Positions 50,147 to 58,554 are shown, numbered from the stretch's first letter. The stretch is 64,000 nucleotides of DNA from Pseudomonas sp. NFR16 (GCF_900108875.1 NZ_FNYJ01000006.1:310001-374000); one strand, 5' to 3'. Notes: generated by a model from the sequence alone, not told the origin. Translations and numbers: made by a program.

Positions 50147-50172
50147 TCCTCACATCTTCGTTCCATGAATCC
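50147..50172 (-). promoter_or_regulatory. GGA cluster at the pslA ribosome-binding site (possible RsmA site)
   Basis: On the minus strand three GGA triplets precede the pslA ATG: ATGGATTCATGGAACG and then GTGAGGACGT, the last also being the Shine-Dalgarno. ANGGA motifs with one over the ribosome-binding site are the hallmark of RsmA/CsrA repression, known for psl in P. aeruginosa. Confidence 0.4.
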
Positions 50173-50210
50173 ATGACGGGCCTACCCGATTGGCAATCGC
50201 ACTCGGAAAA

Positions 50211-50224
50211 GTCAATATAATGAC
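50211..50224. promoter_or_regulatory. FleQ-like box upstream of pslA
   Basis: GTCAATATAATGAC matches the published P. aeruginosa FleQ consensus GTCaNTAAAtTGAC at all but two positions (T for A at position 8; A for t at position 10), and the GTC/GAC ends are perfect. It lies 71-84 bases upstream of the pslA start, within flanking AGTCA/TGACT arms. Confidence 0.65.
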
Positions 50225-50615
50225 TCTTTTGCGGACTGCGGCGAAATAAGCCAATTAATTGTCGATTAAGCACTCTATCCCACGGTATTTCAATCCCATC
50301 AGCAAGGAATAATCCTATTTTTTCCCGGTCATTGTAGGACTACTCCCAAACGCAGTTAAGAGATTCCCTCAAACGAGTGCCATCATTAGTAAAGCCGATG
50401 AATCGGATGATGTCATCGGGCCGGATTCAAAAAGGCGCATCGAACCGCTGTCATCAGATCGCAGGCCACGTGTCTTATCGCAGAGGCCTCCCATGACTTC
50501 GGGCGTTTGACCCCATTCCGGGCATCGCAAAAAAAAATCATGATCGTGGCTTTTTCTGTACTGCCTGAGGTCAACATCTCACGCAGACGAATCGCACGAT
50601 GATAAGGAAGGACAT

Positions 50616-51524
50616 ATGACGGAGCGCAGGGCTTTATTGATTCTTCACGGCAAACAGGCGCTCAACGAAGACGTGCGCAATGCTGTGGAGCGCAAGCGCA
50701 AACATGGCTGGACGCTGGACGTGCGGCTCACCTGGGAAGGGGGTGACGCGCAGCGACTGGTCAAGGAGGCGCTGGCAGCGGGCCATCGACAGATTATTGC
50801 GGGCGGGGGTGACGGCACGTTACGTGATGTCGCCGAAGCGCTCGCACTGGCGCAATCGGATGCCAGCCTGGTCATCTTGCCGCTGGGTACCGCCAATGAT
50901 TTCGCGCGTTCGGCCGGTGTCCCGCTGGAGATCGAGCGTGCGCTGGACCTGCTGGACGTCCCGGCCCGCACCGTCGATATGGGTGCGGTCGACGGCAACC
51001 TGTTCCTCAACATGGCCACCGGCGGCTTCGGCAGCCAGGTTACGGCGAACACCTCTGAAGACCTCAAGAAAGTGCTGGGCGGTGCGGCGTATCTGTTCAC
51101 CGGTCTGACGCGTTTCAGTGAGCTGAAATCTGCCTACGGCGAGTTGAGCGGCCCGGACTTTCATTGGCAGGGCGATCTGCTGGCGCTGGGCATCGGCAAT
51201 GGCCGACAGGCCGGAGGCGGGCATCCGCTGTGCCCGAACGCGCTGGCCGACGACGGGCTGCTGGACATCAGCATCCTGCCGGCGCCGCAAGAAATCGTCG
51301 GCACGCTCAAAAGTCTGCTCGAAGGCGGACTGGGCATCGACAATCTGTTCGTTCGCGCCCGCCTGCCCTGGGTCGAACTGAAGTCGTCGCAGGGACTGGA
51401 CATCAATCTGGACGGCGAACCCCTCAGCGGCGAGCAACTGCGTTTCGAAGCCCGGCCCGGTGCCCTGCGCATCCATTTACCCGCGCATTCGCCGCTGCTC
51501 GGGCAGGCAAAACGTCTGGGTTGA
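50616..51524 (+). CDS. yegS: Lipid kinase YegS-like
   Basis: 302 aa of the DAGK/YegS family. The catalytic loop is IIAGGGDGTLRDVAEAL (about 52-68), followed by LPLGTANDFARSAGVP and a C-terminal beta domain ending LDINLDGEPLSGEQLRFEARPGALRIHLP, all conserved in the diacylglycerol-kinase fold. It phosphorylates a lipid (phosphatidylglycerol in the E. coli enzyme) at the membrane surface. Length matches E. coli YegS (299). Divergent from pslA. Confidence 0.92.
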   Translation: MTERRALLILHGKQALNEDVRNAVERKRKHGWTLDVRLTWEGGDAQRLVKEALAAGHRQIIAGGGDGTLRDVAEALALAQSDASLVILPLGTANDFARSAGVPLEIERALDLLDVPARTVDMGAVDGNLFLNMATGGFGSQVTANTSEDLKKVLGGAAYLFTGLTRFSELKSAYGELSGPDFHWQGDLLALGIGNGRQAGGGHPLCPNALADDGLLDISILPAPQEIVGTLKSLLEGGLGIDNLFVRARLPWVELKSSQGLDINLDGEPLSGEQLRFEARPGALRIHLPAHSPLLGQAKRLG

Positions 51525-51565
51525 TGCGAGACGCCCGACGGCGCTTGCGCAGGTCGCGCCAGGGT

Positions 51566-51584
51566 GCGCCGCGTTCAGCGGCGC
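51566..51584. terminator. Weak hairpin between convergent yegS and response regulator
   Basis: GCGCCGC (51566-51572) pairs with GCGGCGC (51578-51584) around GTTCA. No true T-tract follows on either strand, so termination may be weak or factor-assisted. Confidence 0.4.
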
Positions 51585-51612
51585 GCGTTTCGCTCGCGGC
51601 GAGGGATCGGGC

Positions 51613-52272
51613 TCAATCGTCCAGGCTGATGATCTGTTCACGCACGCAGAACAGCACCAGGCCCGCCACGTCGTAGATCTGCAGGCGTTTCATGATTTGC
51701 GAGCGGTGGGTTTCGACGGTCTTCACGCTCAAGGTCAGGCCGTTGGCGATTTCCCGGGTGGATTTGCCTCTCACGATCAGGCGCAGGATTTCCAGCTGAC
51801 GAGCTGTCAGATTATGGTTCTCGACGGCTTCGACCTTGGTCGACTGCGCGCTGACCAGCGCCTGGTTGATCACGGTGTGCGCGATGGCGGGGCTCAGGTA
51901 ACGCTCGTCGTTGCGCAACGCCTCCAGCGCCTGCTCGATCTCCGTCGCAGTCGCGTCCTTGAGCAGGTAGCCGTGGGCACCACCTTCCAGCGCCCTCATA
52001 ATCATCTGCGGCTCGGTGTGCATCGACAGGATCAGCACCTTGCTGTCGGGCAGGGCGTGATGCAGCCGTTCGAGTGCATCCAGACCGTTGCTGTCCTTCA
52101 TGGAGATGTCGAGCAGGATGATGTCCGGCTTCAACGCCAGGGTCATTTCCAGCAGCTGATTGCCGTCGCAGGCTTCGCCGATCACCTGATAGCCGGGAAT
52201 GTCCGAAACCAGCGCACGGATGCCGGCGCGGATCAGGGCATGGTCATCGACAAGAAGAAGATTGCAGATCAT
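51613..52272 (-). CDS. NarL/FixJ-family response regulator
   Basis: 219 aa. The receiver (1-120) has D9/D10, phospho-acceptor D55 in IILLDISMKDSNG and the Lys in GYLLKDATA. The LuxR-type HTH (about 153-212) is LTARQLEILRLIVRGKSTREIANGLTLSVKTVETHRSQIMKRL. Its ATG overlaps the kinase stop by four bases, so the pair is co-translated. Targets unknown; a CCCCTAGGGG dyad at 54475-54491 is one candidate. Confidence 0.93.
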   Translation of the reverse strand: MICNLLLVDDHALIRAGIRALVSDIPGYQVIGEACDGNQLLEMTLALKPDIILLDISMKDSNGLDALERLHHALPDSKVLILSMHTEPQMIMRALEGGAHGYLLKDATATEIEQALEALRNDERYLSPAIAHTVINQALVSAQSTKVEAVENHNLTARQLEILRLIVRGKSTREIANGLTLSVKTVETHRSQIMKRLQIYDVAGLVLFCVREQIISLDD

Positions 52273-53174
52273 GGGTGCTTACTTATGTCAGCGCGTCCGC
52301 GGGCTCGCGGGGCCCAGGGGAAGAGCGCGTGAATGTGAGTGCCTTTGCCGGGAGCGCTGTCGACGGTCAGCTCCCCGCCCAGCAGACTGGCGCGCTCGGC
52401 CATGCCCGCCATGCCGCGCTGACCCTGCTGAGCGGGGTCCTGAGCGGGCGAAAAACCTATACCGTCGTCGGAAATGCTCAGTGCCAGACCTTCCGGCTGG
52501 CGCTGCAGGCGAACGAGCAGGTTGTTTGCCTGCGCGTGGCGGAGCATGTTGGTCACCGCTTCCTGAGTGATGCGGAAAGCGGCCACGGCCATTTCCTCGG
52601 GAATGCCCGCCAGCCGCTGGTGGCATTCCAGGCTCCACAATACCTGCGTATCGGCCAGCGTGCGCAACAGGTGCGCGCGCAGGCTGGCCTCGAGCCCCAG
52701 GCTGGCGAGTTGACGGGGATTGAGGATTGCCGAAACGTCGCGGACCTTCGCCAGGGTTTCGTCCAGGATGCCATTGAGCATGTTGCAGTGGGGATGGAGC
52801 TCTTGCGGCGCGCGGCGTTGTAGCCAGTCGCTTTGTAACTTGGCGGCGGTCAGCATCTGACCAATGTCGTCATGCAGTTCGCGGCTCAGGCGATGACGCT
52901 CGGTTTCCTGAACCTGCAACATGTGGTCGGCCAGTTCCTGGGGCTGGAACTGGATGGTCTGATCCGGGCGTGTCATGGCATAGCAAATGCTCAGGAATGC
53001 GCCGACATTGAGCAGCGTCATTACCAGAGGCAGGCCGCCATTGAACAGATATATAAGGGTGTTGCCGCCGGTCGTCGCCAGACATAAGAGTGCTGCCCAT
53101 CGAAACGCGCTGTTCGAGTTCATGCGCTGGAACTTGGAAAGATTGCTGCTGCCATGCATAGCGGATGAAGCCAT
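52269..53174 (-). CDS. Histidine kinase of the HisKA_3 (NarX/DegS) class
   Basis: 301 aa. Two hydrophobic segments (about 25-41 and 48-66) with almost no periplasmic loop, so it senses within the membrane or cytoplasm. HisKA_3 has the phospho-acceptor in ETERHRLSRELHDDIGQML (H near 100). HATPase_c has ITQEAVTNMLRHAQANNL, DDGIGF and GQRGMAGMAERASLLGG. The start at 53174 is uncertain: ATGs further in (for example 53159 or 53123, MNSNSAF) would trim the N-terminus without touching the TM segments. Confidence 0.9.
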   Translation of the reverse strand: MASSAMHGSSNLSKFQRMNSNSAFRWAALLCLATTGGNTLIYLFNGGLPLVMTLLNVGAFLSICYAMTRPDQTIQFQPQELADHMLQVQETERHRLSRELHDDIGQMLTAAKLQSDWLQRRAPQELHPHCNMLNGILDETLAKVRDVSAILNPRQLASLGLEASLRAHLLRTLADTQVLWSLECHQRLAGIPEEMAVAAFRITQEAVTNMLRHAQANNLLVRLQRQPEGLALSISDDGIGFSPAQDPAQQGQRGMAGMAERASLLGGELTVDSAPGKGTHIHALFPWAPRARGRADISKHP

Positions 53175-53640
53175 CGGATAGTTATAGCGGATACCTGAAC
53201 AGTCATTGCCAGGTCACTCAAGGTGGTCGAGCGAGGGACGCGAGTCCGCCCACGTGTAACAGGTGCCCAGGATCCCGAGATCGGTTTTCAACCAGATTAA
53301 TGATGTCGCAAACTTTCGCGCGTGTATCCGCGGTCGGCAATCTTACCCTAAATAACGTGCCGATTAAGCGTTAAGTGTGAATAACATCAAGGTGATATTT
53401 GTCTGATCAGTCAGGATTTAAAACTGGAACGATAGTGCCATGAGTTGGCCATTGACTAGTTGCGGACTTGTTATCGCCACAGTGACTCATGCCGAACTTC
53501 AATGCGCCGAATGGCAAGTTGGCAGTTGCTGGAAAGTGGCAGGAGCGTCGCAGGAGAGCGATCGATGGTTTGTGCCGATCGGTCGCCTTACCGGGGCATG
53601 TGCGCCCCGGCCTTGGGCCTCGGGCGATGCGGCAATGGCT
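53175..53640. other. Intergenic region, no gene seen
   Basis: 466 bases between the kinase start and the end of the 169-aa gene, both on the minus strand. Open frames here lack ribosome-binding sites and family-like sequence. The centre (53330-53430) is A+T-rich and includes the word TTACCCTAAATAACG, which resembles half of the CCCCTAGGGG dyad at 54475; it may hold the kinase promoter. Confidence 0.5.
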
Positions 53641-54150
53641 TCAGAGGGTGGTGGAGCGGTCCAGGCGTTCGCCTGCGGCGGGTTCTGCATGCGTGACGGT
53701 CATTGGCGCCGACCACTCGACGGTGATCGAATGTCCGTTGTCGAGTTTGCCGATGCCGCAGGCGCAGCCGAACTGCTCAAGCAGGTCGCGCTGTTCGCCA
53801 TCATCCAGCGGCAGTGAGCCGTCCAGTGGATCGATGAGTTCGATTTGCCAGGACATCAGCGAGATGCATTGGCGCAGGGACAGCAGTGCCTTGGGCTGAA
53901 GGCGTCCGGCGGCACTGGCGAAATACAGCAGGTAGCGCAGTTGCCGGGCGAAGCCGGCGACCGAGTCGACCGCCGCAGTATCTGCCTTGCCGGCGAGTTG
54001 CTGCAGCGTGGTGAGCAGGCACTCAATGGCATCCCGATCGTCGCCGATCAGTTCCAGATGACTGAGGCACTCGTCTGCGCGGCACATGAGGAGTTGCGTT
54101 TCGCTGAGAAAATCACCGTGCAGCTGATGCCATTCATTGCCGTTCAGCAT
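53641..54150 (-). CDS. Hypothetical protein (169 aa), possibly HPt-like
   Basis: Family not recognised. 169 residues, soluble and strongly helical: MLNGNEWHQLHGDFLSETQLLMCRADECLSHLELI, then ECLLTTLQQLAGKADTAAVDSVAGFARQLRYLL and LSLRQCISLMSWQIELIDPLDGSLP. The helix pattern in the middle resembles a histidine phosphotransfer bundle, but the expected phospho-histidine is absent. The C-terminal 40 residues are strand-like (GHSITVEWSAPMTVTHAEP). The neighbouring CheV and NarL-type system suggest a signalling role, which is only an inference. Confidence 0.65.
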   Translation of the reverse strand: MLNGNEWHQLHGDFLSETQLLMCRADECLSHLELIGDDRDAIECLLTTLQQLAGKADTAAVDSVAGFARQLRYLLYFASAAGRLQPKALLSLRQCISLMSWQIELIDPLDGSLPLDDGEQRDLLEQFGCACGIGKLDNGHSITVEWSAPMTVTHAEPAAGERLDRSTTL

Positions 54151-54474
54151 GTGAGATCACTCTTGATGGATTGCGATATCAGATCGCGTGGGGCGAGTGG
54201 CCCAAAGTTAATGTTGAAGGCATTCGGAAGTCTGTAGGGCATTTCTGATTGTTGGTGAGCGCGAACGGCCGAGCGAGTGCTCGAAGGGAGGGGTGCAGCA
54301 GTGCCCCGCGCGATAGTCTGGGCGATCCGGTCCGTCTTCGATGCGGTTACGGGGGATTCGGAAGATTGCGCGAACACGACCACGTACCTGACTCCATTCA
54401 TTCAATGAGAATGGCGTCACAATAATGGCTAACAGAATTCGGGAATATCAGGTTTGCCCTGATTGTCGTTAGGG

Positions 54475-54491
54475 ATTACCCCTAGGGGAAT
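54475..54491. promoter_or_regulatory. CCCCTAGGGG dyad
   Basis: ATTACCCCTAGGGGAAT: perfect 10-bp palindrome with partly symmetric flanks. The left half TACCCCT fits the NarL heptamer form TACYYMT, so a NarL/FixJ-family regulator, such as the one at 51613-52272, could bind here. It lies about 130 bases upstream of the cheV promoter. Confidence 0.35.
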
Positions 54492-54619
54492 GGATGAGCC
54501 TGGCGCAATTGATCAGCGAAGAGCCATCACACCGCCGTTATTCGGGCTCTCCGGATGCCAGTCAGTAAAGCATGATGTTAATGTGATATCAATGATGCCG
54601 AGCGGTATTATATCGACAT

Positions 54620-54646
54620 TAAGGTCTGCACCGTCGCTGCCGATAA
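54620..54646 (+). promoter_or_regulatory. FliA (sigma-28) promoter of cheV
   Basis: TAAGGTCT, 11 bases, then GCCGATAA. The -10 element is a perfect match to the sigma-28 consensus, the -35 matches TAAAGTTT at six of eight positions, and the N11 spacing is exact. Predicted transcription start is about 54653-54656, leaving a leader of about 35 bases to the cheV ATG. Confidence 0.8.
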
Positions 54647-54689
54647 CAGGTAGGCGGACTTACTTGAACCCCTGCTCCAGGAGCAACAG

Positions 54690-55616
54690 ATGGCTGGCAT
54701 TCTCGACACGGTAGACCAACGTACACAGCTGGTGGGTGAGAACCGCCTGGAAATCCTCATGTTTCGCTTGGCTGGCCGGCAGCTGTTCGCGATCAACGTG
54801 TTCAAGGTTCAGGAAGTCCTGCAGCTGCCCAAGCTGACCCTTATGCCGCAACGTCATCCGTTCGTGTGCGGCGTGGTCAACCTGCGCGGCCAGACCCTGC
54901 CGGTCATCGATCTGTCTCAGGCCATCGGCATGCGCCCGCTGGTGCCAGGCGCGTCGAGCACGATCATCGTGACCGAATACAACCGTTCCGTTCAGGCGTT
55001 TCTGGTCGGCGGCGTCGACCGCATCGTCAACATGAACTGGGAAGCGATCCTGCCGCCGCCGACCAGTGCCGGCCGCCAGCATTACCTGACCGCCATCAGC
55101 AAGGTCGACGATCAATTGGTGGAAATCATCGACGTCGAGAAGGTCCTCGCCGAAATCGTGCCTTACAGTGCCAAGGTTTCCCGCGACAAGCTCGATGATC
55201 CGGTACTGGCGCGTGCCCGTGGCCGTGAAGTGCTGCTGGTGGACGACTCCAACGTGGCGCTTTCGCAGCTGCGTGACACCCTCGGCCAGCTTGGCGTGAA
55301 GATGCACGTGGCCAGTGACGGCCTCAAAGCGCTGAACATGCTCAAAGGCTGGGCGGACACTGGCGAGGTCATGACCGACAAGTTGTTGATGGTTTTCACC
55401 GACGCCGAAATGCCCGAAATGGACGGCTATCGCCTGACCACCGAGATTCGCCACGATCCGCGTTTGCGCGGGCTGTACGTGGTACTGCACACGTCGCTGT
55501 CGGGCAGCTTCAACGAATCGATGGTCAAGAAGGTCGGCTGCGACAACTTCCTCTCCAAATTCCAGCCCGACAAACTGGTCGATGTCGTGCGCGAGCGCCT
55601 GATGCTCGACAACTGA
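54690..55616 (+). CDS. cheV: Chemotaxis protein CheV
   Basis: 308 aa. The N-terminal CheW-like domain (about 20-165: LEILMFRLAGRQLFAINVFKVQEVLQ, VVNLRGQTLPVIDLSQAIG) couples receptors to CheA. The C-terminal receiver (about 180-305) has EVLLVDDSNVALSQL, phospho-acceptor Asp in MVFTDAEMPEMDGYRL and a late Lys in NFLSKFQPDKLV. It adapts the signalling array by phosphorylation. CAGGAG precedes the ATG, and a FliA promoter lies at 54620-54646, placing it in the late flagellar regulon. Confidence 0.95.
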   Translation: MAGILDTVDQRTQLVGENRLEILMFRLAGRQLFAINVFKVQEVLQLPKLTLMPQRHPFVCGVVNLRGQTLPVIDLSQAIGMRPLVPGASSTIIVTEYNRSVQAFLVGGVDRIVNMNWEAILPPPTSAGRQHYLTAISKVDDQLVEIIDVEKVLAEIVPYSAKVSRDKLDDPVLARARGREVLLVDDSNVALSQLRDTLGQLGVKMHVASDGLKALNMLKGWADTGEVMTDKLLMVFTDAEMPEMDGYRLTTEIRHDPRLRGLYVVLHTSLSGSFNESMVKKVGCDNFLSKFQPDKLVDVVRERLMLDN

Positions 55617-55642
55617 CGTTCCAGCCCGGTCTGACAGATTTG

Positions 55643-55671
55643 AGCCCCTTGCTGTATGGAGGGGCTTTTTT
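55643..55671 (+). terminator. Rho-independent terminator after cheV
   Basis: AGCCCCT (55643-55649) and AGGGGCT (55660-55666) form a 7-bp stem around a 10-base loop, followed by six T. It lies 27 bases after the cheV stop. Confidence 0.9.
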
Positions 55672-55745
55672 GTATCTGTACCGCGTCGAATCCGGCGCGC
55701 TCGTATAAAGTGTGGCGTTTTCACACTGTCAGAAAGGACGCGTAC

Positions 55746-56555
55746 ATGCTTCGTCTCAGCGCGCTGTATCGGTACCCCCTCAAATCCTGCAAGGCGGACT
55801 CGCTTCAGCAGGCCAGCTTCGACGAGTTGGGCATGACCGGGGATCGACGCTGGATGCTGGTGGATGAAAGCAGCGGTCGGTTCCTGACCCAGCGCGCCTT
55901 GCCGCACATGTCACAACTGTCGGTGCTGTGGCATGCCGACGACGGCGTGACCCTTTCGGCGCCCGGGCATGAGCCTGTGCAGATCGCAGTGCCACTGAAC
56001 GTTGAAGACAACCTGCGCGGGGTGACGGTCTGGCGCGACACGTTGCGCGTGCCGGACGCTGGCGATGAGGCGGCGCGTTGGGTCAGTGCGTTCATTGGCA
56101 AGCCAACCCGGATGGTCCATGTGCCCAAGGACCGGGCCCGCTTCATGCCATCCGGCTACGGCACAGCGGATGACAGGGTGGGTTTCGCCGACGGTTTTCC
56201 ACTGCTGCTCATTGGTCAGTCTTCGCTGGACGATCTGTCGCAGAAAATCGGTCGTCCTCAGGAGATGCTGCGTTTTCGGCCCAATCTGGTGGTCGAAGGC
56301 GCGCCTGCGTTTGCCGAGGATGGCTGGAAGCGTATCCGCATCGGCGATCTGGAATTCAGGCTGCTGAAGGCCTGTTCGCGCTGCATCCTCACCACCATCG
56401 ATCCGGCGACTGGCCAGCGCAGTGAAGACCGCGAGCCGCTGAGCACGTTGAAGACCTATCGCGAACGGGAGGGCGAGGTGTGGTTCGGCCAGAACATGGT
56501 CAGCGACGGGCCGGGCGTCATTGAGGTCGGGATGCCGATTGAAGTGCTCGAGTGA
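55746..56555 (+). CDS. MOSC-domain protein (YcbX-like)
   Basis: 269 aa. An N-terminal MOSC_N beta-barrel domain (1-115: LSALYRYPLKSCKADSLQ, GMTGDRRWMLVD) is followed by a MOSC domain (about 120-265) with LRFRPNLVVEGAPAFAEDGW and the cysteine motif KACSRCILTTIDPATG (C210, C213), which holds the molybdenum cofactor in related enzymes. E. coli YcbX reduces N-hydroxylated bases; this protein lacks YcbX's ferredoxin domain and would need a separate electron donor. AAAGGAC precedes the ATG. Confidence 0.9.
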   Translation: MLRLSALYRYPLKSCKADSLQQASFDELGMTGDRRWMLVDESSGRFLTQRALPHMSQLSVLWHADDGVTLSAPGHEPVQIAVPLNVEDNLRGVTVWRDTLRVPDAGDEAARWVSAFIGKPTRMVHVPKDRARFMPSGYGTADDRVGFADGFPLLLIGQSSLDDLSQKIGRPQEMLRFRPNLVVEGAPAFAEDGWKRIRIGDLEFRLLKACSRCILTTIDPATGQRSEDREPLSTLKTYREREGEVWFGQNMVSDGPGVIEVGMPIEVLE

Positions 56556-56588
56556 GTTGAGCGGCGCTGAGCGGGAGGTCGGCGTCGC

Positions 56589-56618
56589 GGCCGCGCTGAG
56601 GAGCTAAACAGCGCGGCC
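56589..56618. terminator. Hairpin between convergent MOSC and slt genes
   Basis: Perfect 10-bp stem GGCCGCGCTG (56589-56598) with CAGCGCGGCC (56609-56618) and a 10-base loop. It is G+C-rich and symmetric, so it can serve both directions, but neither side has a T-tract. Confidence 0.55.
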
Positions 56619-56625
56619 TGGATCG

Positions 56626-58554
56626 TTACAGGTCGTCGAAGAACCGTTCGTGCCAGTCCACCAGCGGCTGTGGAGCGTTGAGCTTCTGGCCGTAGATCAC
56701 CGCATATGACAGCACGTTCTGAACGTACTGGCGGGTTTCATCGAACGGAATGCTCTCAACCCACACATCGAACGCCAGGTGATTTGCGCCGCGCAGCCAC
56801 TGCCGCACGCGGCCGGGACCTGCGTTGTAAGCGGCGGACGCCAGCACGCGGTTGCCATTGAACTGCGCGTGGACCTGGCTCAGATACGCCGCACCCAGCT
56901 GAATGTTCTTGTCCGGATCCAGCACCTGAGCGGGGGAGGCGAGCGGAATGCTGAACTTGCGTGCGGTCTCCTTCGCAGTCGCGGGCATCAACTGCATCAA
57001 CCCGCTGGCGCCGACACCGGAGCGTGCGTCATCCATGAACGCGCTCTCCTGACGCGTGATCGCGAATACCCAGCTGGAATGCAGCCCACGGATCTGTGCC
57101 TCGCGCACCAGGGTGTCGCGGTGGGCCATCGGGAAGCGGATGTCCAGATCGTCCCAGTATTGCGCCTGGCTGATGGTCCGGATCGCCGGGAAGTACCAGC
57201 GCATGTCGTATGCCAGCTTCGCCTGGGCGACCATCTCGTCGCGGGTGAAGCGGCGCGTCACGTGATACCACTCGCGGCGTCCGTTGACCACCTCGCCACG
57301 CTCGTAGAACTCCAGCGCACGCTGCACGCCGGGGGTGTTGCGCACCTTGTTCATCGTCGCCTGGCTGAGCGGCAGCGGTTTGTTGTTCAGCATGTACGGC
57401 GTCTGCGTGCGGTCGGCGGCGAGAAAGCCGTAGAAGTCCCGTTCCTTGGAAACGGTGCGGTACAGATTGGCCAGGAGCGGGCTGTCGGGTTGCGCCAGCT
57501 CCAGCGAGCGCGCCTGCCAGTAACGCCAGCGGTTGGTCGTCGCCAGCGTCTGCGGCAGGCGACGGGTCAGTTCATAGGCGTCGTTCCAGCGGCCCAGACG
57601 CAGCAGCAGGCGCAGGCGCCACTCGGTCACGGTGTCGTCACGCAGATCCGGATCGTAACGGGTCATCACTTCCAGAGCGCGGCCGTCGTAGCTGCGAGCC
57701 AGCGTCAGGCCGATTTCCTTGGCGATCTGGACTTGCTCCTCGTGGGAGAAATGCAGCATCGGCGAATAACTGTCCAGAAGCTCCATCGCCCGTTGCGGGT
57801 CCTGTTTGGCGAGGCGGCGCAGGCCCAGTCCGACGACATCGGACATGGCCTCGTCCGCCGGCATGAACTGCCCCTGATTGTTGACCATTTCCGGCTTTTG
57901 CGCGACCGCGATGAGCAGACGACCTTGAGCCGCGAGGGTGGTCATGCTGTTGACCAACTGGTTGGCCAGCGCATAGTTGCGGGCCTGAGCGGCCAGCTTG
58001 GCGCGCTGCCAGCGCTTCTGTTCGGTCAACTGGCCTTCGACCGCCCACTGCGTGAAAAACGCATCGCAGGCCGGAGGCAGGGTCTTGCCAGTCATCCAGG
58101 TCTTTTCGGCGTTCGCGTAGCCTTCCGAGCGCAGGTTATGGCTCAGCTGATATTGACCATACAGGCAGTCGAGCTCGACGAAATTGAGCTTGGGGTCGTA
58201 ATACTGGACGAACGGTTGCCAGTCACCTCGCGCTGCCAGCAGGCGCAGCCAGCGCAGCTTCATGAAGTTGGCTTGAGGCAGATCGCCATGTTCGGCGAGG
58301 AATTTTTCGACTTCCTGATCGCTCGCGCTGTTCAGGCGAGCGGTGAGTTCGTCGTACGCCAGATACGGTTCAAGCGGGTAATCGGCCAGTGCACTGGCGT
58401 AGGTTCGATACGGCCCGGCGTCGCCCTTGGCCAGCGCGCGTTTGGCTTGATCGTAATACTGGCGTTGGGTGGTGATATCGACCGCTTGGACGGACTGGGC
58501 TGCGGTGGCCGACAGAAGCAGGCAGGACAAAAGGCTGAACAAACGACTGCGCAT
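56626..58554 (-). CDS. slt: Soluble lytic murein transglycosylase (Slt70 family)
   Basis: 642 aa, with signal peptide 1-24 (cut near VQA-VD). A long alpha-helical superhelix (about 25-480) forms the doughnut of Slt70. The C-terminal SLT domain (about 495-625) has catalytic E503 in TRQESAFMDDARSGVGASGLMQLMP and substrate-site words AAYLSQVHAQF and ASAAYNAGPGRVRQWLRG. It cleaves peptidoglycan glycan strands to 1,6-anhydro ends in the periplasm. Length matches E. coli Slt (645). Confidence 0.95.
   Translation of the reverse strand: MRSRLFSLLSCLLLSATAAQSVQAVDITTQRQYYDQAKRALAKGDAGPYRTYASALADYPLEPYLAYDELTARLNSASDQEVEKFLAEHGDLPQANFMKLRWLRLLAARGDWQPFVQYYDPKLNFVELDCLYGQYQLSHNLRSEGYANAEKTWMTGKTLPPACDAFFTQWAVEGQLTEQKRWQRAKLAAQARNYALANQLVNSMTTLAAQGRLLIAVAQKPEMVNNQGQFMPADEAMSDVVGLGLRRLAKQDPQRAMELLDSYSPMLHFSHEEQVQIAKEIGLTLARSYDGRALEVMTRYDPDLRDDTVTEWRLRLLLRLGRWNDAYELTRRLPQTLATTNRWRYWQARSLELAQPDSPLLANLYRTVSKERDFYGFLAADRTQTPYMLNNKPLPLSQATMNKVRNTPGVQRALEFYERGEVVNGRREWYHVTRRFTRDEMVAQAKLAYDMRWYFPAIRTISQAQYWDDLDIRFPMAHRDTLVREAQIRGLHSSWVFAITRQESAFMDDARSGVGASGLMQLMPATAKETARKFSIPLASPAQVLDPDKNIQLGAAYLSQVHAQFNGNRVLASAAYNAGPGRVRQWLRGANHLAFDVWVESIPFDETRQYVQNVLSYAVIYGQKLNAPQPLVDWHERFFDDL

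Larger units (their letters stand above)
50141..50615. other. Long psl regulatory intergenic region
   Basis: 475 bases, no gene, A+T-richer than the coding flanks, between divergent pslA and yegS. It contains GGA motifs next to pslA, a FleQ-like box at 50211-50224 and an A-tract (nine A) near 50530. The length suggests several regulators. No recognisable sRNA or riboswitch was seen. The yegS ribosome-binding site AAGGAAGG lies at the right end. Confidence 0.55.
54151..54689. other. Regulatory intergenic region upstream of cheV
   Basis: 539 bases without a convincing gene, separating divergent transcription units. It holds a CCCCTAGGGG dyad at 54475-54491 and a FliA promoter at 54620-54646. 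A minus-strand frame at 54144-54401 overlaps the neighbouring gene start and lacks coding character. Confidence 0.6.

Noticed and set aside
54144..54401. An 85-codon minus-strand frame upstream of the 169-aa gene
   Set aside because: It overlaps the neighbour's start codon, has no ribosome-binding site, and its sequence (Ser/Arg/Ala-rich) shows no coding character.
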